Shown here: piece after piece, positions 18,317 to 27,370 of the stretch | Position numbering within the stretch: position 1 is the stretch's first letter | Layout of the letters: every line of letters begins with the position of its first letter | From: an uncultured Bacilli bacterium | GTDB taxonomy: Bacteria; Bacillota_I; Bacilli_A; RF39; UBA660 | Length of the DNA stretch: 45,381 nt | Assembly (NCBI GenBank): GCA_934102255.1 | Contig: CAKOSN010000014.1 | Coordinates: forward strand, 1 to 45,381 | Direction of reading: 5' to 3' | Translations under genes and position numbers: made by a program | Notes under the pieces: model-generated | Databases searched by the model: none | What the model was told of the DNA's origin: nothing | The model's input: only the letters and a program-made list of their open reading frames with translations

Positions 18317-19915
18317 TTACATTTTATTAATTTTTGGCATCCTAAGTAATCTTTTCCTTCTTGTTTTAGCACTCTTTAATTTTACCATATCTTCTTGGTA
18401 AGCATTAATAAAATCGTTAGTAAATATGGCGTTTTCGACATTTACGCCAGTCATGTTGTAATTAAGAATTATTACTCCAGAATAATTGCCATTAGACATA
18501 TCCTTATTATAAACTTCTTGGGGATTAATTCTAGCATTAGTATCTGAAAAATCAATACCAGATACTAGACAACCCTCAAAGTCAACCATTAATAAATCAT
18601 AATATTTTAAGTCGGCTACATAAATTGGATTTATCATTTTGACATCATTTCTATTTATAAAGAAATCACTAGGAAAACTTAAAGAGTGATAAATTCCTAA
18701 TTTTCTAATATTTGCTATCAAATCATTGTACTCATCTAAATTTTGGGCAATTTTAGCATTTATTTCTTGAAGCAAAGCTTTCTTTTTAGCAAGTTCTTCA
18801 CGAGCATTGTCTCTTTCTATTGATTTTATTGTACTTTCGTTAAGTAACTTTTCTTCCTCATTAGCTCTAAGTAATATTTCTTTTCTACTGGCAATAACTG
18901 AAGTTGGTATTTTTTGATTACTGATTTCCATTATAATATCGCCGTTTGCATCAAAATATGTTGTATTACCAGTTTGTGATGTTTGACTTGGAAGATAAAG
19001 AGTTTTGTCATTAAAATTTATCATATCTAAATATTTACCAGGAACATTATTTTTATTCATTAATACTTTACCATTTTTATCTACTATAACAGTTAAAGTA
19101 TTATTAAAGATACGACATTTAATCTCTATGTATAAAAAGGATTCATTATAATAAACATATATTTTATTACGGTTATCACTTAAATAGTAGTCGCTTATTT
19201 CCTCTTGAACTTCATTAGGTATATTATAATACTTCATCATTTTGTTTAAAGTTTCTAAATCAACAAAGTCATATTTTTTACTTTCCTCTTCTTTTTTTAG
19301 AAATTCATTTGCATAAACCATGGGCTTTTTCTTAGTTACAGTAAAGCCATTGATATTTAACCTTATATAATTTTTACCTTCTATATTAAATAATTCAGCA
19401 ACACAGTAGTCGCAACTTGAATGAAATTCAAAATAATCTTCTACTTGACCTAAAGGATTAAGCCATTCATAGGTTTTTTCATATAGTACTTCACTGGAAA
19501 ATAAAGTATAACCGTATTCTTGAAATATAAATTTTACGTTATATAAATCTTTTATTATCTTATTGGTATAAATATTTACTAAGTAATAAATTTTAGGATT
19601 ATCTTTATCTTGAATTACGGCAATGCCACAACTAACGCTTTTTATTTTACCATAATCAATATTTAAAATAGATGAACAATCAGCAAAGATAAATTTATTA
19701 TCGCTTACAAAGCCCTCTAGGTAACTAGTTGAAATATCTAAATATTCTTTTTTAAGCATTTTTTTAAATTCTAATTCATTAAAGAAAGTAATTATCGTTG
19801 GTTCGTTAGTTTTTGCATTTAAACTTTCCTGATTATTGGAATTTTTTTCAGGAAGACCAATAAAATTTCTATTTATAAATTGCCAGATTTTTTTTAATTT
19901 TTCTTTAGTTGTCAT
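18317..19915 (-). CDS. constant-C-terminus paralogue 3 (532 residues)
   Basis: This is the third of three tandem paralogues. Residues ~50-330 are beta-rich and only weakly like the other two. A charged helical segment (~335-400, REELAKKKALLQEINAKIAQN) looks like a coiled coil. The last ~100 residues match the other two closely, including ADLKYYDLLMVDF, GIDFSDTNA and NPQEVYNKDMSNGNYS, followed by pentapeptide-like alternation (LNYNMTGVNVENAIF). It has no signal peptide. It is shorter than its paralogues, lacking a clear WG-like block. Its start follows the stop of the upstream paralogue by two bases, so the genes are an operon. Function is unknown. Confidence 0.8.
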   Translation of the reverse strand: MTTKEKLKKIWQFINRNFIGLPEKNSNNQESLNAKTNEPTIITFFNELEFKKMLKKEYLDISTSYLEGFVSDNKFIFADCSSILNIDYGKIKSVSCGIAVIQDKDNPKIYYLVNIYTNKIIKDLYNVKFIFQEYGYTLFSSEVLYEKTYEWLNPLGQVEDYFEFHSSCDYCVAELFNIEGKNYIRLNINGFTVTKKKPMVYANEFLKKEEESKKYDFVDLETLNKMMKYYNIPNEVQEEISDYYLSDNRNKIYVYYNESFLYIEIKCRIFNNTLTVIVDKNGKVLMNKNNVPGKYLDMINFNDKTLYLPSQTSQTGNTTYFDANGDIIMEISNQKIPTSVIASRKEILLRANEEEKLLNESTIKSIERDNAREELAKKKALLQEINAKIAQNLDEYNDLIANIRKLGIYHSLSFPSDFFINRNDVKMINPIYVADLKYYDLLMVDFEGCLVSGIDFSDTNARINPQEVYNKDMSNGNYSGVIILNYNMTGVNVENAIFTNDFINAYQEDMVKLKSAKTRRKRLLRMPKINKM

Positions 19916-19917
19916 AT

Positions 19918-22146
19918 TTATTCTTCTTTCTTTTTCTTTGTTAGTCCCCTTTTTAACATTCCTTCTTGGTAAGCATTAATAAAATCGTTGTTAAATATAG
20001 CATTCTCAATATTGACGCCGGTCATATCATAGTTAAGAATTGTTACATCAGAATAATTACCATTAGACATATCCTTGTTATAAACTTCCTGAGGATTAAG
20101 ACAAGCATTAGTATCTGAAAAATCAATACCAGATACAAGACAATCTTTAAAGTCTACTGTTAATAAATCGTAATATTTTAAATCGGCTATATAAGCTGGA
20201 TTTATCATTTCAACATTATTCCTTTTTATAAAGAAATTTTTAGGAATTGGTGTTAAATGATACAACTTTAATAAGCTAATTTCTCGCTGTAATTTTTCAA
20301 TAGAATTTACATGTTCCTCTATTTCCTTTTGATAACCTAGTAATATTCTTTTCTTAGCTTCTAATTCACTTTTTTGCTCTTCTCTAGTTTTTTCTTTAAT
20401 ACTTTCTTCTAATAATTCAATTTTTCTTGTTTTTAAATATTCATCTCGACTTACTAACCGAACCACCTTTTTTAATTTGCGATTAGTAAGATTAAAATAT
20501 CCAACATTAATTATCCTATCACAAGGATAATAATTTTTACCTGTTAATATAAAGTAATCATCATAGAAAAGCCTGTCATTATCCCACATAGATTCTGCTA
20601 AATACATAAATTTTTTAGTTTTTAAATTTAAGGCATAGTAAATTTTGGCAAAAGAAAACTTGTTAAAAGTATAGCAGATTAGAAAATTTTCATATAATCT
20701 TATTGGATGAAATTTCACTTTTGAATACTTATTACTTTTTATATCGTAATACCTGTAAGGCCTTTTGCTTAAAATATTATAGTGTGTTTCATAAACAATA
20801 TATGGAAATCTTTTGTTTAATGGCATGTCATTTGTTTTTTCAAAGTGTTCCTCATAAAATTCCTTTCCTTTGCCAAAATACATGTTTTCAATATCATATG
20901 TTATTGGATTTCCAAATACATCTATTTTTTGATTTTTAGTGTTAACATCAGAAACTCGAGCTATACCTTCAGCTCCGAAATTATTGGCACTTATATACTT
21001 AGTTTCTATTACTTCATTGCCTTTGGTATCTAAATAACCATATAAACTGTTATCATCTTGTACTAGAAGACGACCACCATCATAAGAAATGCATCCATTA
21101 TATTTATAATAATAAAATTTATCACCTATTTTAAACTTTATCTTATCATCAATTCGTTGGATTTCTGTAATTGTACCAGCAATATAAAGTTGATAAAAAT
21201 GCTTATCCATTTTTAGCCAATTTAAACTTTTTTCACGGTTTTTTGATAAATTAGATGCGTCAATAAATCTTGACAGCAAATTTCCTGATGCATCATAGTA
21301 GGAAACACATTTCGAATTTTTTTTATCATATATAGCAACTATTTTATCATTAAAACTAATTGAAATGGCTTTTTTGATTACCTGCTTGTTAAATAACTCT
21401 TTATTTTTAGATAATACCCAGCATTTTTCTTCTGCCTCTCCATAATTACTATGAATTTCTAAGAAGGAATCATTATGTTTAAAATGAATTGACCAATATT
21501 TTTCAGTGCTAAATATAATTTCTAGTTCATTTCTGACTGTCTTAGGAACATTAAAAGTATTTAAAAGGTTATGAATTTCAGCCAAATCTTTATCATCTGC
21601 TAATGTTTTTTCATATATTTTTTGCTTTCTATTTTCTAAATAGCCAAAACTATATCTTTCATCAACATCAATAAGAATTTTTTTAAAATCAGTCATGGTC
21701 ATTTCTTTTCGCTGTTCATCTACAGAAAGTGGATATTCTTTACCATTGTATATAACTTTGCCATTTGGACTTATTACCAATGAACCACGATGTTTTTTTA
21801 AGAAAACAAAGAAGCCATTGTTTCTTTCTTTAAATTTTAAATCAGTTTCAAAAACATTTTTTCCAAGATAAAGGTTAAAAATATAATTTTTATTACCATT
21901 ATGAAGTAAAACCGTTCCCTCTTCCATATTTATGACATTAACAAAATTAAACAGTTGCTGACCAGTTGGTCCCATAACAGTATTGCTGGTAAGTAAATAA
22001 TCAGCATCAACCTTCTTTACAGGTTTCTTTAACATTTCTGTTTCTGGAATTTCTTCCCTAGTTTCTAAATTAACATAATAATATTGCCAATCATCTTCAA
22101 AAACGCTTTCTAAATATTTGCGATACTCTAAATCGTCATTCATCAT
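19918..22146 (-). CDS. constant-C-terminus paralogue 2, WG-repeat-like (742 residues)
   Basis: This is the middle paralogue. The N-terminal two thirds are beta-rich with WG-like units, best seen in GYLDTKGNEVIETKYISANNF, a pattern typical of WG (KWG) beta-propeller-like repeats. A Glu/Lys-rich coiled coil (~570-635) precedes the common C-terminal module (~655-735: ADLKYYDLLTVDF, GIDFSDTNACLNPQEVYNKD, SNGNYSDVTILNYDMTGVNI), which resembles pentapeptide repeats that form a right-handed beta-helix. There is no export signal, so it is probably cytoplasmic. GGAGACTT lies before a double ATG. WG-repeat proteins are often interaction scaffolds, but no partner can be named. Confidence 0.82.
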   Translation of the reverse strand: MMNDDLEYRKYLESVFEDDWQYYYVNLETREEIPETEMLKKPVKKVDADYLLTSNTVMGPTGQQLFNFVNVINMEEGTVLLHNGNKNYIFNLYLGKNVFETDLKFKERNNGFFVFLKKHRGSLVISPNGKVIYNGKEYPLSVDEQRKEMTMTDFKKILIDVDERYSFGYLENRKQKIYEKTLADDKDLAEIHNLLNTFNVPKTVRNELEIIFSTEKYWSIHFKHNDSFLEIHSNYGEAEEKCWVLSKNKELFNKQVIKKAISISFNDKIVAIYDKKNSKCVSYYDASGNLLSRFIDASNLSKNREKSLNWLKMDKHFYQLYIAGTITEIQRIDDKIKFKIGDKFYYYKYNGCISYDGGRLLVQDDNSLYGYLDTKGNEVIETKYISANNFGAEGIARVSDVNTKNQKIDVFGNPITYDIENMYFGKGKEFYEEHFEKTNDMPLNKRFPYIVYETHYNILSKRPYRYYDIKSNKYSKVKFHPIRLYENFLICYTFNKFSFAKIYYALNLKTKKFMYLAESMWDNDRLFYDDYFILTGKNYYPCDRIINVGYFNLTNRKLKKVVRLVSRDEYLKTRKIELLEESIKEKTREEQKSELEAKKRILLGYQKEIEEHVNSIEKLQREISLLKLYHLTPIPKNFFIKRNNVEMINPAYIADLKYYDLLTVDFKDCLVSGIDFSDTNACLNPQEVYNKDMSNGNYSDVTILNYDMTGVNIENAIFNNDFINAYQEGMLKRGLTKKKKEE

Positions 22147-22191
22147 CTTAAGTCTCCTTTTTTTGTCGTTGTAATTTTGTCATTAGACTTC

Positions 22192-24447
22192 TTATTTCAA
22201 ATTTCTTTTTAATATTCCTTCTTGGTAAGCATTAATAAAATCATTAGTAAATACAGCATTCTCAATATTTACGCCAGTCATATCATAATTAAGAATTGTT
22301 ACATCCGAATAATTGCCATTAGACATATCCTTATTATAAACTTCTTGAGGATTAAGACAAGCATTAGTATCTGAAAAATCAATATCTCTAATCATACAAC
22401 CAGTAAAATCTACTGAAAACAAATCATAATATTTTAAGTCAGCTACATAACTATAATTAATTCTTTTAACCCCATTTAATTCAACAAAGAAATCATTAGG
22501 AATTGGAGTCATATGATATATTTTTAATCTCTTTATTTCAGCTTTGATATCCATGATTTCAGACAATTTTTGGTTAATTCTTCTTTGACAATCTTCTAAG
22601 AGTTTTTTCTTCTCAAGTAAAAGTTCACGTTCTTTCTTGCGTTGTTCTTCTCTTTGTTGCTCTCTTTCTTCCTCTTTACTTTTTTCATCTAAATCTTCTT
22701 TAGTAGTTGATTCTTTTAAAGATAATAAATAATCTTCCTTACTCATGATTTTGGCATTTCTTTTTAATCTTTTATAACGAATATTAAAATCACCTAAATT
22801 TATTAAAGAGTCTTTTGGATAATAAGTTGTACTGTTAATAACAAAGTAGTTATCATAAAAATCAGTAAATACACCAAGTTCGTCTAAATATATAAAAACG
22901 CCCGTAGATTTATCAAGAGCATAATAACCATTTGGCTTAAACATATCATTTTCAAGTTTTCCGATTAGAAAGTTGTCATACTGTCTACATGGTTTTAATT
23001 TAGTTGTTCTTTTAATATAACTACTATAGTCATAAAAAGTGTAAGTTGGTTTTAGTAATGTTCTTTTATTTACAGAGTAAGTTAAATAACGTCTTTGTTC
23101 ATCTTCTGGCATTTTATATGAATTTTTAAACTTTCCTTCATAGGCGTTAGAGCCAAGAGGTTCTGGTCTGCTATTTACTTTAATTCCATTGATGTCGATA
23201 AAAGAAAGAATACGATTTAGATAATTTTCTGGATAATTACTAACAGCAGCACAACCGTCTATAAAATCGGTAGCATAGCGATACTGTGGCTCTATATCAA
23301 TGAAACCTTCTTCTCCTAAATAACCATAGTTACCATTAATATCTCTAATTAATAGTTTGCCACAGCAAAATTTACTAGATGTATAATAGGTTTCACTGCC
23401 TATTTTAAATTCTATTTTACTTTTATCTGTTATTGTTTTGCATGGTTTAACATCATGAAAAACAGGAATGTGGCGACGATAAAGTTTTAAAAAAGTACTA
23501 TCTATCAAAATTAAATCTTTTGGATTTGTTAATTTAGCACTGATATTTCCAAATTCATCATAAAAAACTATGTCTTCATTCTCATAATTTAAACCAAAAA
23601 TAGCTAAATTTTTATCATCAAATATAATTTCTTTAGAAAATCTCTTTTCAAAATTTTTATTGAATAGTATATTGCCATTCTTCGTTGCAATAATTACTTT
23701 TTTGGAATAATCCATCGAACTAAAAGCCTGAATTACTAAAAAAGTATCGTTATAATGTAAGTCTAAAGTTACATAGGAAGCTAATGGATATAAACTTGCT
23801 ATTTTTTCACATGGAACTTGGAATTTTTCGAATAAATCATTTACATAAGAAAAAGATGTTCCATAATTAAGATATTCGCTGTGATAGTCCGATTTATACC
23901 TTTCTTCGTAACCTTCAGGATAACTGATATCAAATATTATTTTTTTACCTGGATTATCATAACTTTTAAAGTATAGACTGTAGCGCACTATTGCTATTTT
24001 ATTATCCCTAGTAATATCAACGGTTATAGGGGCAGTACTTCTGTGAATTTCATTCCCCTTTGGTCCGAATAAATAGTAGACATCATTTGCCTTATCCCAA
24101 AAAGTTGTGTAGTCATCTTTTAAACATACATACTCATATTTTGTATAATAAACTATCTTTTTGGTATATAAATTAATTATATAGGTAAAGCCATTTTTTG
24201 CAGCTACGCATATTCCGTCGGAAGCATTACAAATTTTATCAAATTTTCCTGGTAGTAGAGAGTTACCATTAAAGTCAAGAACATCATTTTCTTTTAAAAC
24301 CCAAAAAGTTCCAATGTTTTTGATGCCAACAGTTGTTTTATTAACAGGTATTGCTTCTTTCGTTTCGGTATCTAAATAATACGCTTCATAATCATCCACA
24401 AAAATACTTCTTAAGTATTCTTGATACTTTTTATCATCACTATTCAT
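22192..24447 (-). CDS. constant-C-terminus paralogue 1, WG-repeat-like (751 residues)
   Basis: This is the first gene of the three-paralogue operon. It has the same architecture: a beta-rich N-terminal part with WG-like units (GYLGEEGFIDIEPQYRYATDF), a strongly charged coiled coil at ~575-640 (KSKEEEREQQREEQRKKERE) and the shared C-terminal module at ~660-745. The opening motif (YQEYLRSIFVDDYEAYYLDTET) parallels paralogue 2 (YRKYLESVFEDDWQYYYVNLET). AAGGGGGA lies before the ATG at 24447, and a TATAAT promoter lies just upstream. Its C-terminal coding DNA differs from paralogue 2 at only about a dozen positions over ~170 bases, while the N-terminal parts have diverged much further. The function is unknown. 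Confidence 0.82.
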   Translation of the reverse strand: MNSDDKKYQEYLRSIFVDDYEAYYLDTETKEAIPVNKTTVGIKNIGTFWVLKENDVLDFNGNSLLPGKFDKICNASDGICVAAKNGFTYIINLYTKKIVYYTKYEYVCLKDDYTTFWDKANDVYYLFGPKGNEIHRSTAPITVDITRDNKIAIVRYSLYFKSYDNPGKKIIFDISYPEGYEERYKSDYHSEYLNYGTSFSYVNDLFEKFQVPCEKIASLYPLASYVTLDLHYNDTFLVIQAFSSMDYSKKVIIATKNGNILFNKNFEKRFSKEIIFDDKNLAIFGLNYENEDIVFYDEFGNISAKLTNPKDLILIDSTFLKLYRRHIPVFHDVKPCKTITDKSKIEFKIGSETYYTSSKFCCGKLLIRDINGNYGYLGEEGFIDIEPQYRYATDFIDGCAAVSNYPENYLNRILSFIDINGIKVNSRPEPLGSNAYEGKFKNSYKMPEDEQRRYLTYSVNKRTLLKPTYTFYDYSSYIKRTTKLKPCRQYDNFLIGKLENDMFKPNGYYALDKSTGVFIYLDELGVFTDFYDNYFVINSTTYYPKDSLINLGDFNIRYKRLKRNAKIMSKEDYLLSLKESTTKEDLDEKSKEEEREQQREEQRKKERELLLEKKKLLEDCQRRINQKLSEIMDIKAEIKRLKIYHMTPIPNDFFVELNGVKRINYSYVADLKYYDLFSVDFTGCMIRDIDFSDTNACLNPQEVYNKDMSNGNYSDVTILNYDMTGVNIENAVFTNDFINAYQEGILKRNLK

Positions 24448-24470
24448 AAATCCCCCTTGAAAGTAAGCAT

Positions 24471-24476
24471 ATTATA
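24471..24476 (-). promoter_or_regulatory. -10 element of the paralogue operon
   Basis: The minus strand reads GAG-TATAAT 24 bases before the start codon; the -35 is weak. It probably drives all three paralogues and perhaps the methyltransferase. Confidence 0.45.
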
Positions 24477-24848
24477 CTCGATGTTTTCTTAAAAATAAAG
24501 ATTTTTTAGTAAATTTAATAAACTATTTGTAAACTTAGAGGAATTTTATTACTTATTAAAACAATGTTATAGGTTTTAATTTTTCATATTAGTGTTATTT
24601 ATATTAGATTTAATAGCATACAAGTTAGCTATATATAAATAATGAAAATAATTATATAAGTTAGTATATATTATATAGATATAGAGAATAACTTATTTTA
24701 AATAATAAAGCAATAGTTTTTAATAGTTTTATCCAGATATAGTTCTAATAGATATAGGACTATTTAAATAAATTGGTATTTAAGTTTGATTTTTTAGTAG
24801 CATATTTGTTAACTTAACACTTTTTAACGTTATACAGCATTTATTTAC
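24477..24848. other. AT-rich divergent intergenic region
   Basis: About 370 bases between the leftward paralogue operon and the rightward germination operon. No gene was seen. The only clear structure is a 9-bp hairpin, ATAGTTCTA (24739-24747) with TAGGACTAT (24755-24763), with a 7-base loop and no U-tract. Several TATA-rich runs could be -10 elements by chance. Confidence 0.5.
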
Positions 24849-24878
24849 CACATAAATTTTTGTATTTTTAGCATACTA
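24849..24878 (+). promoter_or_regulatory. sigma-G-like (forespore) promoter of the germination operon
   Basis: The -35 CACATA (24849-24854), a 17-base spacer and the -10 CATACTA (24872-24878) match the sigma-G pattern (about TGMATA / CATACTA). Sigma-G transcribes gerA-type operons in Bacillus. The predicted start (~24885) leaves only about ten bases before the ATG at 24895, so the leader would be extremely short. Confidence 0.55.
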
Positions 24879-24894
24879 AAACTGGTGAATTATA

Positions 24895-26328
24895 ATGACT
24901 AATTTAGCTGATTTTATAAGAAAAGAAAAAAATAAGGAAGAATTATTAAATGAGATAAAGAAAGAATTTAAGGATAGTAGCGATTTAATAATTAAAACTA
25001 TTAAAGGTATAGATGTTATTTTTTTAGAAAGCTTATGTTCTAGTGATAAAATTAATGAGTATGTTTTAAAAGTATTTAGCTTATCTAAGAAGAGAAATCA
25101 TGATTTAAATAATATTTTGGTTGGACCGAATACTAAGGAAGTTAAAGATAAGTTAGAAATAATTAATCTTTTACTTAATGGTTTTACTATTGTTTTAGGT
25201 AGTAAGTATTATGCAGTAGAAACAAAGGGAGATTTAGTAAGAAGTGTTACAGAGCCGACCACAGAATCAGATTTGCATGGACCGAAAGATTCATTTAATG
25301 AGTCTATTCAAACTAATTTAGGTTTGATTAAAAGAAGGATTAAATCACCTGATTTAGTTAATATCGATATGGATATTGGTCTTTACTCGAAAACAAAGGT
25401 AAGCATTTTGTATATAAGTTCGATTGCTGAAATTTCTTTAGTTAATAAAGTTAAATCTCGACTTAATCAAATAAACATTGACGGTATTTTAGATGCAGGA
25501 AATATTAAGCAGTTAATTGGTAAGGAAAATAGAAGTGCTTTTCCAACGAGTCAATTAACGGAAAGACCAGATAAAGCAGCCGCCGACCTATTGGAAGGAA
25601 AAATCATTATTTTAGTTGATGCTTCACCCTTAGCTATCAGTCTTCCCTCTTTTCTAGTGGATTTTATTAATCCTAGTGTTGATACTTATAGTAAGAATAT
25701 TAATATTAATTTTGTGAAATTTTTGCGTTTTTTATGTTTTTTTATTACTTTGTTTTTACCAGGATTTTATATTGCTTTAATTAGTTATAATCAAGGCTCA
25801 ATTCCCTTAGACTTGTTAATTAATTTTGCCATGCAACGTAGTAGCGTGCCGATTCCTTCGATTGTGGAATGTTTAGTTATTTTGATACTGTGCGCTATTC
25901 TAAGAGAAAGCGATATAAGGTTTCCTACTAATTATGGGTCATCTATTTCTATTGTGGGAGCTTTAGTAATGGGTGATGCGGCAGTTTCGGCAGGAATAGT
26001 TAGTCCAATTATGATTATTGTGGTTGCTGTAACTTATATAACCAGTATGGTTTTTACTGATGTGGAACTGATTAACTCTTTTAGGCATATAAGATTTTTA
26101 ACACTTTTTCTCGTTTCACTCCTTGGTCTTTTTGGACTTTATATGGGTATCTTTTTTACTTTAATTCATTTATGTAGCTTAACTAGTTTAGATAGACCTT
26201 ATACTTATCCGTTAGCGCCTTTTGATAAAGTTTATTTTAATAAAACAGTATTTCGCAGTACAAAAAAAGATGATAAATTTCGTTCTAAAATATTAACAAA
26301 GAAAAACATTCGTAAAGAAGGTGATTAA
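24895..26328 (+). CDS. gerKA: spore germinant receptor subunit A (GerA/GerKA family)
   Basis: This subunit of the inner-membrane germinant receptor senses nutrients and helps release ions when spores germinate. At 477 residues it matches the family length. An N-terminal soluble domain (1-~265) includes the family hallmark at ~115-150 (VRSVTEPTTESDLHGPKDSF, then RRIKSPDL; usual PTEsvvRGPReGF). About five membrane helices follow (~275-440), then a basic tail. GGTGA lies 6 bases before the ATG. The gene order A-C-B matches B. subtilis gerK rather than gerA, so the gerK names are by order only; the germinant is unknown. Confidence 0.93.
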   Translation: MTNLADFIRKEKNKEELLNEIKKEFKDSSDLIIKTIKGIDVIFLESLCSSDKINEYVLKVFSLSKKRNHDLNNILVGPNTKEVKDKLEIINLLLNGFTIVLGSKYYAVETKGDLVRSVTEPTTESDLHGPKDSFNESIQTNLGLIKRRIKSPDLVNIDMDIGLYSKTKVSILYISSIAEISLVNKVKSRLNQINIDGILDAGNIKQLIGKENRSAFPTSQLTERPDKAAADLLEGKIIILVDASPLAISLPSFLVDFINPSVDTYSKNININFVKFLRFLCFFITLFLPGFYIALISYNQGSIPLDLLINFAMQRSSVPIPSIVECLVILILCAILRESDIRFPTNYGSSISIVGALVMGDAAVSAGIVSPIMIIVVAVTYITSMVFTDVELINSFRHIRFLTLFLVSLLGLFGLYMGIFFTLIHLCSLTSLDRPYTYPLAPFDKVYFNKTVFRSTKKDDKFRSKILTKKNIRKEGD

Positions 26329-27370
26329 AATTAAAAGATTATTAAAAATAGTTTTCTTATTTAGTATTATTTTGATATTTGGTGGGTGCTACGACTATAA
26401 TGAACTTAATAGTTTAGATATTATAAGTGGTATTGGGCTTACTTTTAATGATAACGAATATAAGGTGAGTTACGAAGTTATTAACACGAACTTAGATAAA
26501 GATAATACGGATAGTAAAAAAAGTTTTGTTGTATCAGGGATTGGTAAAAATTTAAGTGATGCTATTGGTAATGCTAATAGTAAATTAAATAAAAAACCTT
26601 ACTTTGAACATATTAAAGTTATGCTTATAGATACTAATGTTGATATTATGCAAATAAGTGATTATCTTTTAAGAAGTAATATGATATCCACTAACTTTTA
26701 TTTAGTATTAGCTGATAATCCTTTAGAAATTCTAGAATTTACTAGCGAAGATAAAGTTATTAATTCTAATTATATTTATGATATTTTAAAAAATATTAAT
26801 TATACTAAAATGAGTAACTATTTTGATTTTCAAGTTAGTAAAATTCTTAATAAAATTGATATAGCATTACCTAAAATAGAACTGGATAAACAAATTATTT
26901 TTAAGACTTATGGTCTTTATCATAAAAGTAATTTTGTCTGTTATTTAGATGATGCTAATTTAGAAATGTATAAGTATTTTTTGAAAGAAAATAATTTTTC
27001 TTACAGTAATGATAAAAATAGTATCAATTTTTATAGTAATAAGATGAAGATTGATTCAAAAGATGATATTGATATTAATTTTAATTTGAAAGCTAAAGTC
27101 GAAGCACTAGATAGCGATTATAATTTACGAAATGATGATGATTTTAAAAAGTTAGAAAGTACTTTTAATAGTAGTTTAGAAGAAGAACTTTATAAGTTTA
27201 CTAAGTTTTTACAAGAAAAGAAGACAGATATTTTAGGGATTAATTATAAACACTATTTAAAAACTAAAAATGATGATGAGGACTATTTTAGTAAAACAAA
27301 AATAAAAATCAAAGTTAATACAAGCATTAATAAACCAGGGTTGACAGTTAGGAGAGTTACAAATGAATAG
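26321..27370 (+). CDS. gerKC: spore germinant receptor lipoprotein subunit C (Ger(x)C family)
   Basis: The C subunit is a lipoprotein on the outer face of the spore inner membrane. A hydrophobic signal (LLKIVFLFSIILIFGGC) ends in a lipobox with Cys23, followed by YDYNELNSLDIISGIG, matching the usual CWDxxEI start of mature Ger(x)C proteins. At 349 residues it is a little shorter than typical. The start is open: the GTG at 26321 lies inside the ribosome binding site GAAGGTGAT, whereas ATT at 26330 lies 4 bases after GGTGAT, one base past the gerKA stop, and would give MKRLLKIVF. The longer form overlaps gerKA by 8 bases. Confidence 0.92.
   Translation: MIKIKRLLKIVFLFSIILIFGGCYDYNELNSLDIISGIGLTFNDNEYKVSYEVINTNLDKDNTDSKKSFVVSGIGKNLSDAIGNANSKLNKKPYFEHIKVMLIDTNVDIMQISDYLLRSNMISTNFYLVLADNPLEILEFTSEDKVINSNYIYDILKNINYTKMSNYFDFQVSKILNKIDIALPKIELDKQIIFKTYGLYHKSNFVCYLDDANLEMYKYFLKENNFSYSNDKNSINFYSNKMKIDSKDDIDINFNLKAKVEALDSDYNLRNDDDFKKLESTFNSSLEEELYKFTKFLQEKKTDILGINYKHYLKTKNDDEDYFSKTKIKIKVNTSINKPGLTVRRVTNE

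Noticed and set aside
24739..24763. Hairpin in the divergent region as a terminator or riboswitch
   Set aside because: It lacks a U-tract and there is no neighbouring conserved structure or metabolic gene to support a riboswitch.
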